The position numbers and the translations under genes were made by a program. 64,000 nt of DNA from Streptomyces sp. DvalAA-43 (GTDB lineage: Bacteria; Actinomycetota; Actinomycetes; Streptomycetales; Streptomycetaceae), in assembly GCF_900091725.1 (NCBI RefSeq), contig NZ_FMBW01000046.1, forward strand, positions 1 through 64,000, written 5' to 3'. Below the pieces are notes generated by a model. That model had not been told where the DNA came from and did no database searches. It worked only from the letters and a program-made list of their open reading frames with translations. This document shows positions 15,343 through 24,080 of this stretch, piece by piece (positions within the stretch are counted from its first letter, which is position 1; the number at the start of each line of letters is the position of its first letter).

Positions 15343-16910
15343 GACTTGCCTCCTGCGAGGAGCTTCTGCACGGCCGGGTCGGTGAGGCCGAGGAGGGCGG
15401 CGGGCCACAGACCGGCGAGGACGGTGAGCCCGACGAGCGGGGTCCAGGCGGCGAATTCGTACGTCTGGACGTCGGCGAGCTGCGGCTCTTCGCGCTTCTC
15501 GCCCATGCAGACCCGGCGCACGAGCATGAGCATGTACGCGGCGGTGAGCAGGGTGCCGAACGCGGCGATCGACATGAAGGTGAGGAAGGCGGGCCGGCTG
15601 AGTCCGTCGGCGGGGTCGAAGGAGCCGAACAGGGCGAGCATCTCGCCCCAGAATCCGGCGAGCCCCGGCAGGCCCAGGGAGGCGACGGCGGCGAAGGCGA
15701 GGAGGCCGCCGAGGCGGGGTGCCCGGCCGTAGAGGGCGGCTCCGGTGGCGCCGGAGAGGGTGTCGAGGTCGGCGGTGCCGTACCGGTCCTTGACCGCGCC
15801 GACCAGGAAGAACAGCAGGCCGGTGATGAGGCCGTGGGCGATGTTGGCGAAGAGCGCGCCGTTGACTCCGGTGGGTGTCATGCTCGCGATGCCGAGGAGC
15901 ACGAAGCCCATGTGTCCGACGGAGGAGTACGCGATCAGGCGCTTGAGGTCGCCCTTGGAGCCGGGGCGGACCAGCGCCAGGCAGGCCAGTGATCCGTAGA
16001 TGATGCCGACGACCGCGAAGGCGGCGAGGTAGGGCGCGAAGGTGTGCATCCCGTCGGGGGTGATGGGGAGCAGGATGCGGACGAATCCGTAGGTGCCCAT
16101 CTTCAGCAGGACGCCCGCGAGCAGGACCGAGCCGACGGTCGGGGCGGCGGTGTGGGCGTCCGGCAGCCAGCTGTGCAGCGGCCACATCGGGGTCTTCACG
16201 GCGAGCCCGATGCCGATCGCCAGAACGGCGATGACCTGCACGGACGAGGTGAGCCCACGGCCGTTGTCAGTGGCGAGTGCCACCATGTCGAAGGTGCCGC
16301 TCTTCAGTCCGATGAGGAGCAGGCCCAGCAGCATGACGACCGAGCCGAGCAGTGTGTAGAGGATGAATTTCCAGGCGGCGGCCTGCCGCTGCGCACCGCC
16401 CCAGCGGGCGATGAGGAAGTACATCGGGATGAGCACCATCTCGAACGCCAGGAAGAACAGCAGCAGATCGAGGACGGCGAAGGTCGCGAGGGTGCCGGAC
16501 TCCAGGACGAGCAGGAGGGCGACGAAGGCCTTCGGGGAGGGGCCCGCAGGCAGCTTGAAGTAGCTGTAGAGCGCGCAGAGGAAGGTCAGCAGCGCGGTCA
16601 GTACGAGAAGGGGGAGCGAGATGCCGTCGATGCCGAGGTGGATGCGGACGTCGAGCGCCGGGATCCAGCTGATGTCGGTGGTGGCCTGCATCGTCGACGG
16701 GTGGTCGTGGTCGAAGCCCGCGGCGAGGACGATCGCGGCGACGAGGACCGCGCCGGTGACGGTGACGCCGTGGCGGAGCACGGCCTGGTCGGGGCCGGTT
16801 CCCTTCAGTCCCGGCGGGGCCGGGAGCAGGGCGGCCACGGCGCCGATCAGCGGGATGACGACGATGAACGCGAGAAGGAACTGCATCACGGATTCACTGA
16901 TATCGATCAC
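15339..16910 (-). CDS. nuoM2: NADH-quinone oxidoreductase subunit M, second copy
   Basis: A 523-residue proton-pumping subunit. Typical features are the LGIDGISLPLL signature, the glutamate in LAFEMVLIPMYFLI and the lysine in VKTPMWPLHSWLPDAHTAAP. The GTG at 16910 is taken as the start because it lies just after the nuoL2 stop; an ATG eight codons later is an alternative and no ribosome site clearly decides. It overlaps nuoN2 by four bases at the other end. Confidence 0.93.
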   Translation of the reverse strand: MIDISESVMQFLLAFIVVIPLIGAVAALLPAPPGLKGTGPDQAVLRHGVTVTGAVLVAAIVLAAGFDHDHPSTMQATTDISWIPALDVRIHLGIDGISLPLLVLTALLTFLCALYSYFKLPAGPSPKAFVALLLVLESGTLATFAVLDLLLFFLAFEMVLIPMYFLIARWGGAQRQAAAWKFILYTLLGSVVMLLGLLLIGLKSGTFDMVALATDNGRGLTSSVQVIAVLAIGIGLAVKTPMWPLHSWLPDAHTAAPTVGSVLLAGVLLKMGTYGFVRILLPITPDGMHTFAPYLAAFAVVGIIYGSLACLALVRPGSKGDLKRLIAYSSVGHMGFVLLGIASMTPTGVNGALFANIAHGLITGLLFFLVGAVKDRYGTADLDTLSGATGAALYGRAPRLGGLLAFAAVASLGLPGLAGFWGEMLALFGSFDPADGLSRPAFLTFMSIAAFGTLLTAAYMLMLVRRVCMGEKREEPQLADVQTYEFAAWTPLVGLTVLAGLWPAALLGLTDPAVQKLLAGGKS

Positions 16911-16913
16911 GGC

Positions 16914-18914
16914 TCACGACCCGGCGTTGACGTTGGCGAAGACGACGGCGGCGATCGCCAGGACCAGCGAACCGGCGAGCAGTGCGCTGAGGTAGGTCTG
17001 CACATTGCCGGTCTGGGCGCGGCGGACGGCGGTGCCGAGCCACCGTGCGAGGGTGCCGGAGCCGTGTACGTAGGTGTCGACGACCTCGCGGTCCAGGAAG
17101 CGGACGAGGCTCGCCGCGCCCTGGACGGGGCGGACGAACAGCGCCGTGTACAGGGCGTCGAGGTGGAAGCCGGCGGCGGCGTGGTGGTGGAGCGGGCCGA
17201 GCAGCAGGCGGCCCGGGTCGGCCGGGTCGGGGGCGTCCCCGTCGGCTCCGTAGGCGGCGGTGTGTGCCGTCATGGCCTGGGCCTCGATGAGTGCGGGTTC
17301 GGCGTCGGGGTGGGCGACGACGGTGCCGACGCGGGTGCGGGCGGCCAGCGCCGAGGTGTGGCGCCAGGCGCCGTAGGTGACGAGGCCGCCGACGAGGCCG
17401 ACGCCGGTGGAGAGGACGGCGGTGGTGACGGTGGGAGTGAGGCTGTGGCCGTCGAACCAGTCGGTGATCGCGCCGACGGTCAGGCCGAAGGCGATGGTAG
17501 GGACGGCGAGGACCCAGAGGACGGCGGTCATCGCGACGGGCTGCCTGCCGTGGTCGGGGGCTTCGGCGCCGCGGCCCCGGAAGGCGAGAAGCCAGAGGCG
17601 GGTGGCGTACGCGGCGGTGAGGACGGCGGCGAGCAGCCCGGCGACGAACACGGTCCAGCCGGCGGCGGCCGGGGCGACGTGCCGGTCCCCCAGCGCGGTG
17701 TGTTCGGCGGCGACGAGGATCGCTTCCTTGGAGAAGAAGCCGGCGAACGGGGGGATGGCGGCGAGCGCGAACAGGGCGACGGTCATCGTCCAGTAGGCGT
17801 CCGGGATGCGCTTCGTCAGGCCGCTCATCCGGGACATGGCGGCCAGTGAGTTGGTCCCGGCGGCGTGGATGACGACGCCGGCCGCGAGGAAGAGGACGGC
17901 CTTGAACGCGCCATGGGAGAGGAGGTGGAAGACGGCGGCCCCGCGGTCGCCGACGGCCAGGGCACCGGCCATGTAGCCGAGCTGACCGATCGTCGAGTAG
18001 GCGAGGACGCGCTTGATGTCGTCCTGGGCGAGGGCGGCGAGCCCCGAGCCGATCATCGTGATCGCCGCCATGACGGCGAGTACGACGAGGGCGGCGCCGG
18101 ACTGGGCGAAGACGGGGAGGAGCCGGGCCACGAAGTAGATGCCGGCGGCGACCATCGTCGCGGCGTGGATGAGCGCGGAGACGGGGGTGGGGCCGGCCAT
18201 CGCGTCGGGCAGCCAGGTGTGCAGGGGGAACTGTGCGGACTTCCCGGCGACGCCCGCGAGAAGCAGCAGGGCGATGAGGGTGGGGTGGTCGAGGCCGCCG
18301 TTGGCGACGGCGCCCAGGATGCCGGTGATGCGGAAGGTGCCGGTGTCGGCGGCGAGCGCGAACAGGCCGATCAGGAAGGGGACGTCGCCGAGCTTGGTGA
18401 CCAGGAAGGCCTTGAGGGAGGCGGCGCGGGCTTCGGGCGTCTCCCAGTAGTGGCCGACGAGGAAGTACGAGCAGATGCCCATGATCTCCCAGCCGACCAG
18501 GAGCACCATCAGGTCGCCCGAGTAGACGACGAGCAGCATCGCGGAGGTGAAGAGGGAGACCAGGGCTGCGTACGAGGGGTAGCGGGGGTCGTCGCGCAGA
18601 TAGGCGGTCGAGTAGATCTGCACGCAGGTCGCGACGAGCCCGACCAGGACGGCGACGAGGACCGCGAAGCCGTCGAGGTGCAGGGCGAGGTCGATCGGGA
18701 CCGAACCGGTGGGGGTGAGCTGGGTCGCTGCGTCGATGGCCCGGCCGCCGCCCTGGCGTGCGGCGACGACGGCCGCGAGGACGGCGGCGGCGAGCGTGGG
18801 CAGTACGGCCAGGGGGCGTACGAAGCCGGGGGCGGTGCGTCCGAGGAGGAGGCCGGCCGCGGCGCTGAGGAACGGGAGGAGGGGGACGAGGACGGCGAGG
18901 GTCGTGGTGGTCAC
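16914..18914 (-). CDS. nuoL2: NADH-quinone oxidoreductase subunit L, second copy
   Basis: A 666-residue subunit, the largest antiporter-like subunit of complex I, with the long C-terminal region that forms the lateral helix. Conserved motifs include YSGDLMVLLVGWEIMGICSYFL and SAQFPLHTWLPDAMAGPTPVSALIHAATMV (in parts). The loop carrying HADAEP-type residues before the lateral helix is longer than in the copy at 60535-62430. It starts with GTG overlapping the nuoK2 stop. Confidence 0.93.
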   Translation of the reverse strand: MTTTTLAVLVPLLPFLSAAAGLLLGRTAPGFVRPLAVLPTLAAAVLAAVVAARQGGGRAIDAATQLTPTGSVPIDLALHLDGFAVLVAVLVGLVATCVQIYSTAYLRDDPRYPSYAALVSLFTSAMLLVVYSGDLMVLLVGWEIMGICSYFLVGHYWETPEARAASLKAFLVTKLGDVPFLIGLFALAADTGTFRITGILGAVANGGLDHPTLIALLLLAGVAGKSAQFPLHTWLPDAMAGPTPVSALIHAATMVAAGIYFVARLLPVFAQSGAALVVLAVMAAITMIGSGLAALAQDDIKRVLAYSTIGQLGYMAGALAVGDRGAAVFHLLSHGAFKAVLFLAAGVVIHAAGTNSLAAMSRMSGLTKRIPDAYWTMTVALFALAAIPPFAGFFSKEAILVAAEHTALGDRHVAPAAAGWTVFVAGLLAAVLTAAYATRLWLLAFRGRGAEAPDHGRQPVAMTAVLWVLAVPTIAFGLTVGAITDWFDGHSLTPTVTTAVLSTGVGLVGGLVTYGAWRHTSALAARTRVGTVVAHPDAEPALIEAQAMTAHTAAYGADGDAPDPADPGRLLLGPLHHHAAAGFHLDALYTALFVRPVQGAASLVRFLDREVVDTYVHGSGTLARWLGTAVRRAQTGNVQTYLSALLAGSLVLAIAAVVFANVNAGS

Positions 18915-19312
18915 GCGGTGGCCTCTGCCTTCTTTGCCTTCCCTGCCGCAGCAGTGGCCTGGTCTTCGGTGCCGGACTCGTCGTCCGGGAGGGCTTCGGC
19001 GGCGTCGGTCTCGGCGGTGTCGCGGAGGCGGTCGACGTCCGAGCTGCCGCGGTTGCGGTACACGGCGAGGACGATCGCCAGGCCGATGCCGATCTCCGCC
19101 GCCGCGATGGCGATGGTGAAGAGGGTGAGGGCCTGGCCGGAGTGCAGGGTGTCGCGGAGCCAGACGTCGAAGGCGACCAGGTTGAGGTTGACGGCGTTGA
19201 GCATCAGCTCGACGGACATCAGGACCAGGATCGCGTTGCGACGGGCGAGCACTCCGTACAGCCCGGTGCAGAAGAGGAGGGCGGCGAGCACGGCGGGATA
19301 GGCGAGGTGCAT
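18911..19312 (-). CDS. nuoK2: NADH-quinone oxidoreductase subunit K, second copy
   Basis: A 133-residue protein. The first 100 residues are a normal NuoK with three transmembrane helices and the two membrane glutamates (SVELMLNAVNL and AAAEIGIGLAI). About 33 extra residues follow, rich in Ala, Asp, Glu and Lys, absent from the canonical 99-residue copy at 62445-62744. The ATG start overlaps the nuoJ2 stop by one base. Confidence 0.92.
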   Translation of the reverse strand: MHLAYPAVLAALLFCTGLYGVLARRNAILVLMSVELMLNAVNLNLVAFDVWLRDTLHSGQALTLFTIAIAAAEIGIGLAIVLAVYRNRGSSDVDRLRDTAETDAAEALPDDESGTEDQATAAAGKAKKAEATA

Positions 19313-19920
19313 CAGCTCTGCTCCTTACCGCGCTTGCGGGACAGGACGATCGCGCCGACGAGGGCGGCGAGCAGCAGGACGGAGAGTGCTTCGAACGGCA
19401 GCACCCAGTGCCGGAAGAGGAAGGAGCCGGTCACCTCGGTCGAGCCCTGGGCCGGTCCGTCCAGGCCGATCCAGGTGGTGCGGAAGGCGTCCACGACGAC
19501 CCAGACGAGGGCTCCGGCGGAGGCGGCAGCCACGGCGAGGGCCGCCCAGCGGTTGCCCGAGTCGGCGTCCGGGGAGCGGCCGATGGGGGCCTTGGTGAGC
19601 ATCAGCCCGAAGAGAAGGAGGACGACCACGGAGCCGACGTAGATCAGTACCTGCACCCAGGCGATGAACTCCGCGGTGAGCAGGAGGTACTCGACGGCGA
19701 GACCGCCCAGCGCCACGACCAGCCAGAGGGCGGCGTGCACCAGCTGCTTGGTCGTGACGGTGACGAGGGCCGCGCCGAGGGTGGCGATGCCGACGAGGAC
19801 GAAGGCGATCTCGATCCCGGTCGGGGAGAGGAAGCCGGAGTGGGCCGGGTTGGCCGGCTGGGCGGCGAGGACGGAGTACGCGGAGTGTGCGGAGTGCGCC
19901 GCGGTGGCTGCGAGTGTCAC
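19312..19920 (-). CDS. nuoJ2: NADH-quinone oxidoreductase subunit J, second copy
   Basis: A 202-residue membrane subunit with about five helices. The TM3 pi-bulge region is seen in the segment ending VQVLIYVGSVVVLLLFG. The proposed GTG start at 19920 overlaps the nuoI2 stop and has a purine-rich GGGGAGGA directly before it, closer than usual, so a later start is possible. The first 30 residues are Ala/His/Ser-rich and not part of the normal fold. It is shorter than NuoJ of the main operon, lacking that protein's charged C-terminal extension. Confidence 0.9.
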   Translation of the reverse strand: MTLAATAAHSAHSAYSVLAAQPANPAHSGFLSPTGIEIAFVLVGIATLGAALVTVTTKQLVHAALWLVVALGGLAVEYLLLTAEFIAWVQVLIYVGSVVVLLLFGLMLTKAPIGRSPDADSGNRWAALAVAAASAGALVWVVVDAFRTTWIGLDGPAQGSTEVTGSFLFRHWVLPFEALSVLLLAALVGAIVLSRKRGKEQS

Positions 19921-20543
19921 TCCTCCCCCTCTGCTTCCTTCTTGGTCTGCTGGGCTTGCTGTGTCTGCTGGGCTTCCTGCGCCTGCTGGGCTTCCTGCGC
20001 CTGCTGGGCTTCCTGGGCGCGCTGGGCTTCGAGTTTCTCCGCCGTCTTGCGGGCGGCGGCGATCTCCTTCGGCTCCTCGGCGCCCGGATCGAGCGCGGGC
20101 GGTTCCGGCACCGTCCACATCCATGCGCGGAGCTTGTCGCGCTCATGGGTGAGTTCGAGGATGTCCGTCTCCGCGTACTCGAACTCCGGGGACCAGAAGA
20201 GCGCGTCGAAGGGGCACACCTCGATGCAGATACCGCAGTACATGCAGAGCGAGAAGTCGATCGCGAAGCGGTCGAGGACATTGCGGCTGCGCTCACGGCC
20301 GCCCGGGGCGGCGGCGGGCACCGTCTCCTTGTGGGAGTCGATGTAGATGCACCAGTCCGGGCACTCGCGGGCGCAGAGCATGCAGACCGTGCAGTTCTCC
20401 TCGAACAGCGCGATGACGCCGCGGGAGCGGGGCGGGAGCTCGGGCTGGACATCCGGGTACTGCGCGGTGACCGTCTTCTTCGTCATCGTCCGCAGGGTGA
20501 CGGCCAGGCCCTTGGCCAGGCCGGAGCCGGGGATCGGAGGCAT
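19917..20543 (-). CDS. nuoI2: Complex I ferredoxin-like subunit I, second copy, with QA-rich tail
   Basis: A 208-residue 2x[4Fe-4S] protein. Both clusters are complete: CTVCMLCARECP near residue 47 and CMYCGICIEVCP near residue 95. In complex I this subunit passes electrons to NuoB. Here, without E/F/G, it is the likely entry point for electrons from a soluble donor such as ferredoxin. Residues from about 165 form a Gln/Ala/Glu-rich tail coded by an 18-bp tandem repeat (19965-20018) and could be a charged helix. ATG start overlapping the nuoH2 stop. Confidence 0.93.
   Translation of the reverse strand: MPPIPGSGLAKGLAVTLRTMTKKTVTAQYPDVQPELPPRSRGVIALFEENCTVCMLCARECPDWCIYIDSHKETVPAAAPGGRERSRNVLDRFAIDFSLCMYCGICIEVCPFDALFWSPEFEYAETDILELTHERDKLRAWMWTVPEPPALDPGAEEPKEIAAARKTAEKLEAQRAQEAQQAQEAQQAQEAQQTQQAQQTKKEAEGEE
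19965..20018. repeat. Three 18-bp tandem repeats in the nuoI2 tail
   Basis: Units start at 19965, 19983 and 20001. The first two are identical and the third differs by one base. They encode the hexapeptide AQQAQE on the minus strand, and degenerate copies flank them. Confidence 0.85.
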
Positions 20544-21511
20544 CAGTTGATCGCCACCTTCACGATGCCGGTCAGCGCGATCTGCGCGAGAGCGAGCGGG
20601 ATGAGCGTGGTCCAGGCGAGCTTCTGCAGCTGGTCCTCGCGGAGCCGGGGGTAGGACACCCGCAGCCAGATGACGACGAAGGCGAGGACCGCGACCTTGA
20701 GGAGAGTCCAGACCCAGCCCAGTCCGTCGGCGCCGAACGGGCCGTGCCAGCCGCCGAGAAAGAGGACGGTGGTCAGTGCGCACAGGACGACGATGCCCGC
20801 GTACTCGGCGAGCAGGAACAGTGCGAAGCGCAGTCCGGTGTACTCGGTGTACGCGCCGAAGATGATCTCCGAGTCGGCGACCGGCATGTCGAACGGCGGG
20901 CGTTGCAGCTCGGCGAGTCCGGCCACGAAGAAGACCAGTGCGCCGACGATCTGCCAGGGCAGCCACCACCACTCGAAGGCGTCGAGGATGCCAGGGAGGG
21001 AGACGGTGCCGGCCGCCATCGCGACGGAGGCGGCGGCGAGCAGCATCGGCAACTCGTACGCGAGCAGCTGGGCGGCCGTGCGCAGGCCGCCGAGCAGGGA
21101 GAACTTGTTCGCCGATGCCCAGCCGGCCATCAGCGAGCCGAGCACTCCCACGCCCATGACGGCCAGCACGAAGAAGATGCCCGCGTCGACGACCTGTCCG
21201 ACCGCGCCCTCGCCGGGGCCGATCGGGACGGCGACGAGGACGAGGAGGTACGGGAGCAGCGCGACGGCCGGGGCGAGCTGGAAGATACGGCGGTCGGCCT
21301 CGGCCGGGACGATGTCTTCCTTCTGCGCGAACTTCACGCCGTCCGCGACGAGCTGGGCCCAGCCGTGGAAGCCGCCGGCGTACATGGGGCCGAGGCGGCC
21401 CTGCATATGGGCCATCACCTTGTGCTCGGTCTGCCCGACGACGAGTGGGAGGACCATGAACACGGCGAAGACGATGACGAGGCGGAGGGCGACGTCCAGT
21501 GCGTCGTTCAC
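20543..21511 (-). CDS. nuoH2: NADH-quinone oxidoreductase subunit H, second copy
   Basis: A 322-residue membrane subunit that forms part of the quinone chamber. The conserved loops are intact: EHKVMAHMQGRLGPMYAG, the DGVKFAQKEDIVP segment and ERPPFDMPVADSE-like AELQRPPFDMPVADSEI. Retention of these loops suggests it still handles quinone. It is shorter than typical Streptomyces NuoH proteins with their long C-terminal tail. The GTG start overlaps the nuoC2 stop. Confidence 0.93.
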   Translation of the reverse strand: MNDALDVALRLVIVFAVFMVLPLVVGQTEHKVMAHMQGRLGPMYAGGFHGWAQLVADGVKFAQKEDIVPAEADRRIFQLAPAVALLPYLLVLVAVPIGPGEGAVGQVVDAGIFFVLAVMGVGVLGSLMAGWASANKFSLLGGLRTAAQLLAYELPMLLAAASVAMAAGTVSLPGILDAFEWWWLPWQIVGALVFFVAGLAELQRPPFDMPVADSEIIFGAYTEYTGLRFALFLLAEYAGIVVLCALTTVLFLGGWHGPFGADGLGWVWTLLKVAVLAFVVIWLRVSYPRLREDQLQKLAWTTLIPLALAQIALTGIVKVAIN

Positions 21512-22788
21512 TCGGTATCGCCTCCGGCGGGGTGGTCGGGGGTCTCTGAGGACTTGGGGGTTTCTGGGGACTCGGGGGTCCCTGAGGGCTTGGGGGTCTC
21601 TGAGGACTCAGGGGTCCCTGAGGACTCGGAGGCACCTGAGGACTCGGAGGTCCCTGAGGACTCGGAGGTCTCTGGGGTTTTCGGCGGGGTCTCCGGAGTG
21701 GCATCCGCGCCCGCACCCGCTTCTGTACCCGTACCCGTGCCCGTGCCTGCGCTCGCGTCTGTACCCGCGCCAACGTCCGTGCCCGCGTCCGCGTCCGCGC
21801 CCGCTTCAAAAGCCGGGCGGGCGTGGTGCCACGGGGCGTCGCTGGTTCCGGAGCTCGGCTCCGCCGCCCCGGTCTCCGTCCCTGTGCCTGCCCCGGTCCC
21901 CGTACCCGGCTCCACGGTCTTCTCCGGTCGGCTCGCCGGCTGCTGGCTCGCCGAGCCCTGGGAGGCGCTCCGCGTACGGCGCGGGGTCGTGGCCCGGGGC
22001 GTCGTCCCCGTACCCGCGTCGGGGCTCGCGCCCGCGCCCGCTTCCGGGGCCGGGGCCGCCGTTGCCGTCCGCTGGGCGGCCGAGCCCTCGCTCGCGCTGC
22101 GGGTGCGGCGGGCCGGGCGGTCGCCCGCGGCGCGCGGGGTGCGGGCCGGGCGGGACGGGGCGGGCGGGAGCTGACCCTTCAGAGGGCCCCATTCGTTCGG
22201 GTCGGGGACGCCGGGCGGCAGCATGGTGCGCCGCTTCGGGCCGCCGTGCTCCGACTCGCCCGGCTCCTTCGCGCCGGGCCATGCCTTCGCGACCCGTGCG
22301 GCCAGCACGAAGTCCTTGCGCAGCGGGTGGCCCTCGAAACCCTCGGGCAGCAGCAGCGGGACCAGGTGCGGGTGGCCGTCGAAGCCGATGCCGAACATCT
22401 CGTGCGTCTCGCGCTCGTGCCAGGCGGCGCCCGCGTAGACATCGATGGCGGTGGGCAGGACAGCCGCCCCGTGCGGAACGGTCGTACGGATCATGAGCCG
22501 ACGGACCCCGCCCCCGCCCAGGGCCGCGACATGGGCGCAGACCCGGAAGCCGGTGCCCGGTTCGTCGACCGCGCTCAGCCAGTCGAAATACGTGCAGCCC
22601 AGCAGGTCGCGGGCCGTTTCGAGGGCGGCGATCCAGGCGGCGGCCGGTACGTCGACGGTCAGCAGGTCGTACGCGTACTCCGCCGTCGCGCCCTCGCCGA
22701 AGAGCTCGGCGGCGGCGTCCGGCAGGCGGTCGTAGGCCTCGCCCGCGGGGTTGGCGCCGGGGGCACCGGCAGGAGGTGTGGTGGTCAT
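21508..22788 (-). CDS. nuoC2: Complex I 30-kDa subunit C, second copy, with about 215-residue low-complexity tail
   Basis: A 426-residue protein. Residues about 35-165 are a NuoC/30-kDa domain with its signature HERETHEMFGIGF then HPHLVPLL and GHPLRKDF (near 124-160). The remaining half is not a NuoD domain. It is Pro/Ala/Arg-rich to about residue 280, then Gly/Thr/Ala-rich, and ends with seven hexapeptide repeats such as TSESSG and TPESSE. Normal NuoC is about 200-240 residues. No nuoD follows; the next gene is nuoH2. The tail may be a disordered linker or the product of repeat expansion. Confidence 0.9.
   Translation of the reverse strand: MTTTPPAGAPGANPAGEAYDRLPDAAAELFGEGATAEYAYDLLTVDVPAAAWIAALETARDLLGCTYFDWLSAVDEPGTGFRVCAHVAALGGGGVRRLMIRTTVPHGAAVLPTAIDVYAGAAWHERETHEMFGIGFDGHPHLVPLLLPEGFEGHPLRKDFVLAARVAKAWPGAKEPGESEHGGPKRRTMLPPGVPDPNEWGPLKGQLPPAPSRPARTPRAAGDRPARRTRSASEGSAAQRTATAAPAPEAGAGASPDAGTGTTPRATTPRRTRSASQGSASQQPASRPEKTVEPGTGTGAGTGTETGAAEPSSGTSDAPWHHARPAFEAGADADAGTDVGAGTDASAGTGTGTGTEAGAGADATPETPPKTPETSESSGTSESSGASESSGTPESSETPKPSGTPESPETPKSSETPDHPAGGDTE
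21545..21670. repeat. Seven 18-bp tandem repeats in the nuoC2 tail
   Basis: Seven consecutive 18-bp units begin at 21545 (consensus CCTGAGGACTCGGAGGTC with variants). On the minus strand they encode Ser/Glu/Thr/Pro hexapeptides. The array stays in frame. The units at the right end are the most alike, which suggests recent expansion there. Confidence 0.9.
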
Positions 22789-23519
22789 GCGCGGTCCTCC
22801 CCGGGATCCGAAGCCGGATGAGGAGCCGGATCAGAAGCCGAGGCCGGACCCGAAGACGGATCAGAAGCCGGACCCGAAGCCGAGGCCGGACCCGAGGACG
22901 CCGACGCCTGCGGGGCGGCGACCAGGCCGCTGCGCAGGGCGGCGGTGGAGGGACGGCTGCCGCCGCCCGTCGCGTACCGCTCCCCCAGCGACTCCCGGGC
23001 GATCTTCTCCTGGAGCTTGAGGATGCCCTGGAGGAGCGCCTCCGGCCGGGGCGGGCAGCCGGGGACGTAGACATCGACCGGGATGATCTGGTCGACGCCC
23101 TTGGTCACGGAGTACGAGTCCCAGTACGGGCCGCCGCAGTTGGAGCAGGCGCCGAAGGAGATGACGTACTTGGGCTCCGGCATCTGCTCGTACAACCGCT
23201 TCACGGCCGGGGCCATCTTGTCGGTCACCGTACCGGAGACGATCATGAGGTCGGCCTGGCGCGGGCCCGGCGCGAACGGGATCACACCGAGCCGGATGAA
23301 GTCGTGCCGGGCCATGGAGGCGGCGATGAATTCGATGGCGCAGCAGGCGAGTCCGAAGTTGAAGACCCAGAGGCTGTAGCGGCGGCCCCAGTTCAGGACC
23401 ACCTTCATCGGCTCGGGCGCCAGGCGCGACAGCACACCGAGCCGCTTGGGCTCCGGCAGGAAGGTCGGCACGGGCTGCGGTTCGGATCCCTCGTCGGCCT
23501 GCGGGCTCGTCACGTCCAT
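22785..23519 (-). CDS. nuoB2: Complex I subunit B (N2 cluster), second copy
   Basis: A 244-residue protein. The core holds the four N2-cluster cysteines: adjacent cysteines in FGLACCAIEF, one in GACSNCGG and one in VPGCPPRPE. Core length is about 185 residues. The last 45 form a Ser/Ala/Pro/Asp tail coded by short repeats around 22800-22910. The ATG at 23519 overlaps nuoA2 by ten bases. N2 normally passes electrons to quinone at the B/D interface, but no nuoD is encoded in this operon. Confidence 0.92.
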   Translation of the reverse strand: MDVTSPQADEGSEPQPVPTFLPEPKRLGVLSRLAPEPMKVVLNWGRRYSLWVFNFGLACCAIEFIAASMARHDFIRLGVIPFAPGPRQADLMIVSGTVTDKMAPAVKRLYEQMPEPKYVISFGACSNCGGPYWDSYSVTKGVDQIIPVDVYVPGCPPRPEALLQGILKLQEKIARESLGERYATGGGSRPSTAALRSGLVAAPQASASSGPASASGPASDPSSGPASASDPAPHPASDPGEDRA

Positions 23520-23911
23520 TCGAGGACGCCCTTCTTCCATGCGTAGAGCAGTCCTACGGCCAGGAAACCGAGGAAGATGAACATTTCGACCAACGTCGTC
23601 GCCCCGTATCCGGGTGCGGCGAACACGGTCGCCCACGGGAACAGGAAGATCGAGTCGACGGCGAAGATCACGTACAGGAAGGCATAGACGTAATAACGAA
23701 CCTGGGTATGTGCCCATCCTTCACCCACCGGGTCCACGCCGCACTCGTACGTCAGGAGCTTCTCCGGCGTCGGGACCACGGGGCGCAGCAGTCGGCCGGC
23801 CCCGAAGGCGACGGCGACGAACAGCACGCCGATCACGGCGAGCAGTCCGACCACTGAGTAGCTGTGGAAATACTCCGACGCGAGAACGGTCGACTCCGGC
23901 AGGTCCGCCAC
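23510..23911 (-). CDS. nuoA2: NADH-quinone oxidoreductase subunit A, second copy
   Basis: A 133-residue three-helix membrane subunit and first gene of the second nuo operon. The family segments EKLLTYECGVDPVGEGW and YYVYAFLYVIFAVDSIFLFPWA (in parts) are clear. The GTG at 23911 is chosen because GAGGGGCGG lies just upstream and the length is normal; a GTG fifteen codons earlier is possible. The 169-base gap to the divergent kinase gene must hold the operon promoter. Confidence 0.92.
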   Translation of the reverse strand: MADLPESTVLASEYFHSYSVVGLLAVIGVLFVAVAFGAGRLLRPVVPTPEKLLTYECGVDPVGEGWAHTQVRYYVYAFLYVIFAVDSIFLFPWATVFAAPGYGATTLVEMFIFLGFLAVGLLYAWKKGVLEWT

Positions 23912-24080
23912 GTCCGCCCCTCGCTCCCTCGAATCCGTCCGGTGATCTGTACGCACGGGAGTCTAGGCCCTGTTAAAGAGACGGTAAGCAGCCGCGTCGG
24001 CCAAGGGGTGGGGTTATCCCCACTTCACCTCACCCACGAGCCCCATGGCGTGTGCCGGTCCGGCCCGGCAGGCTGGGACC

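Noticed and set aside
13852..19301. Several long plus-strand open frames opposite nuoN2 to nuoK2
   Set aside because: They are Glu/Gly/Asp-rich shadows of hydrophobic genes and show no family motifs.
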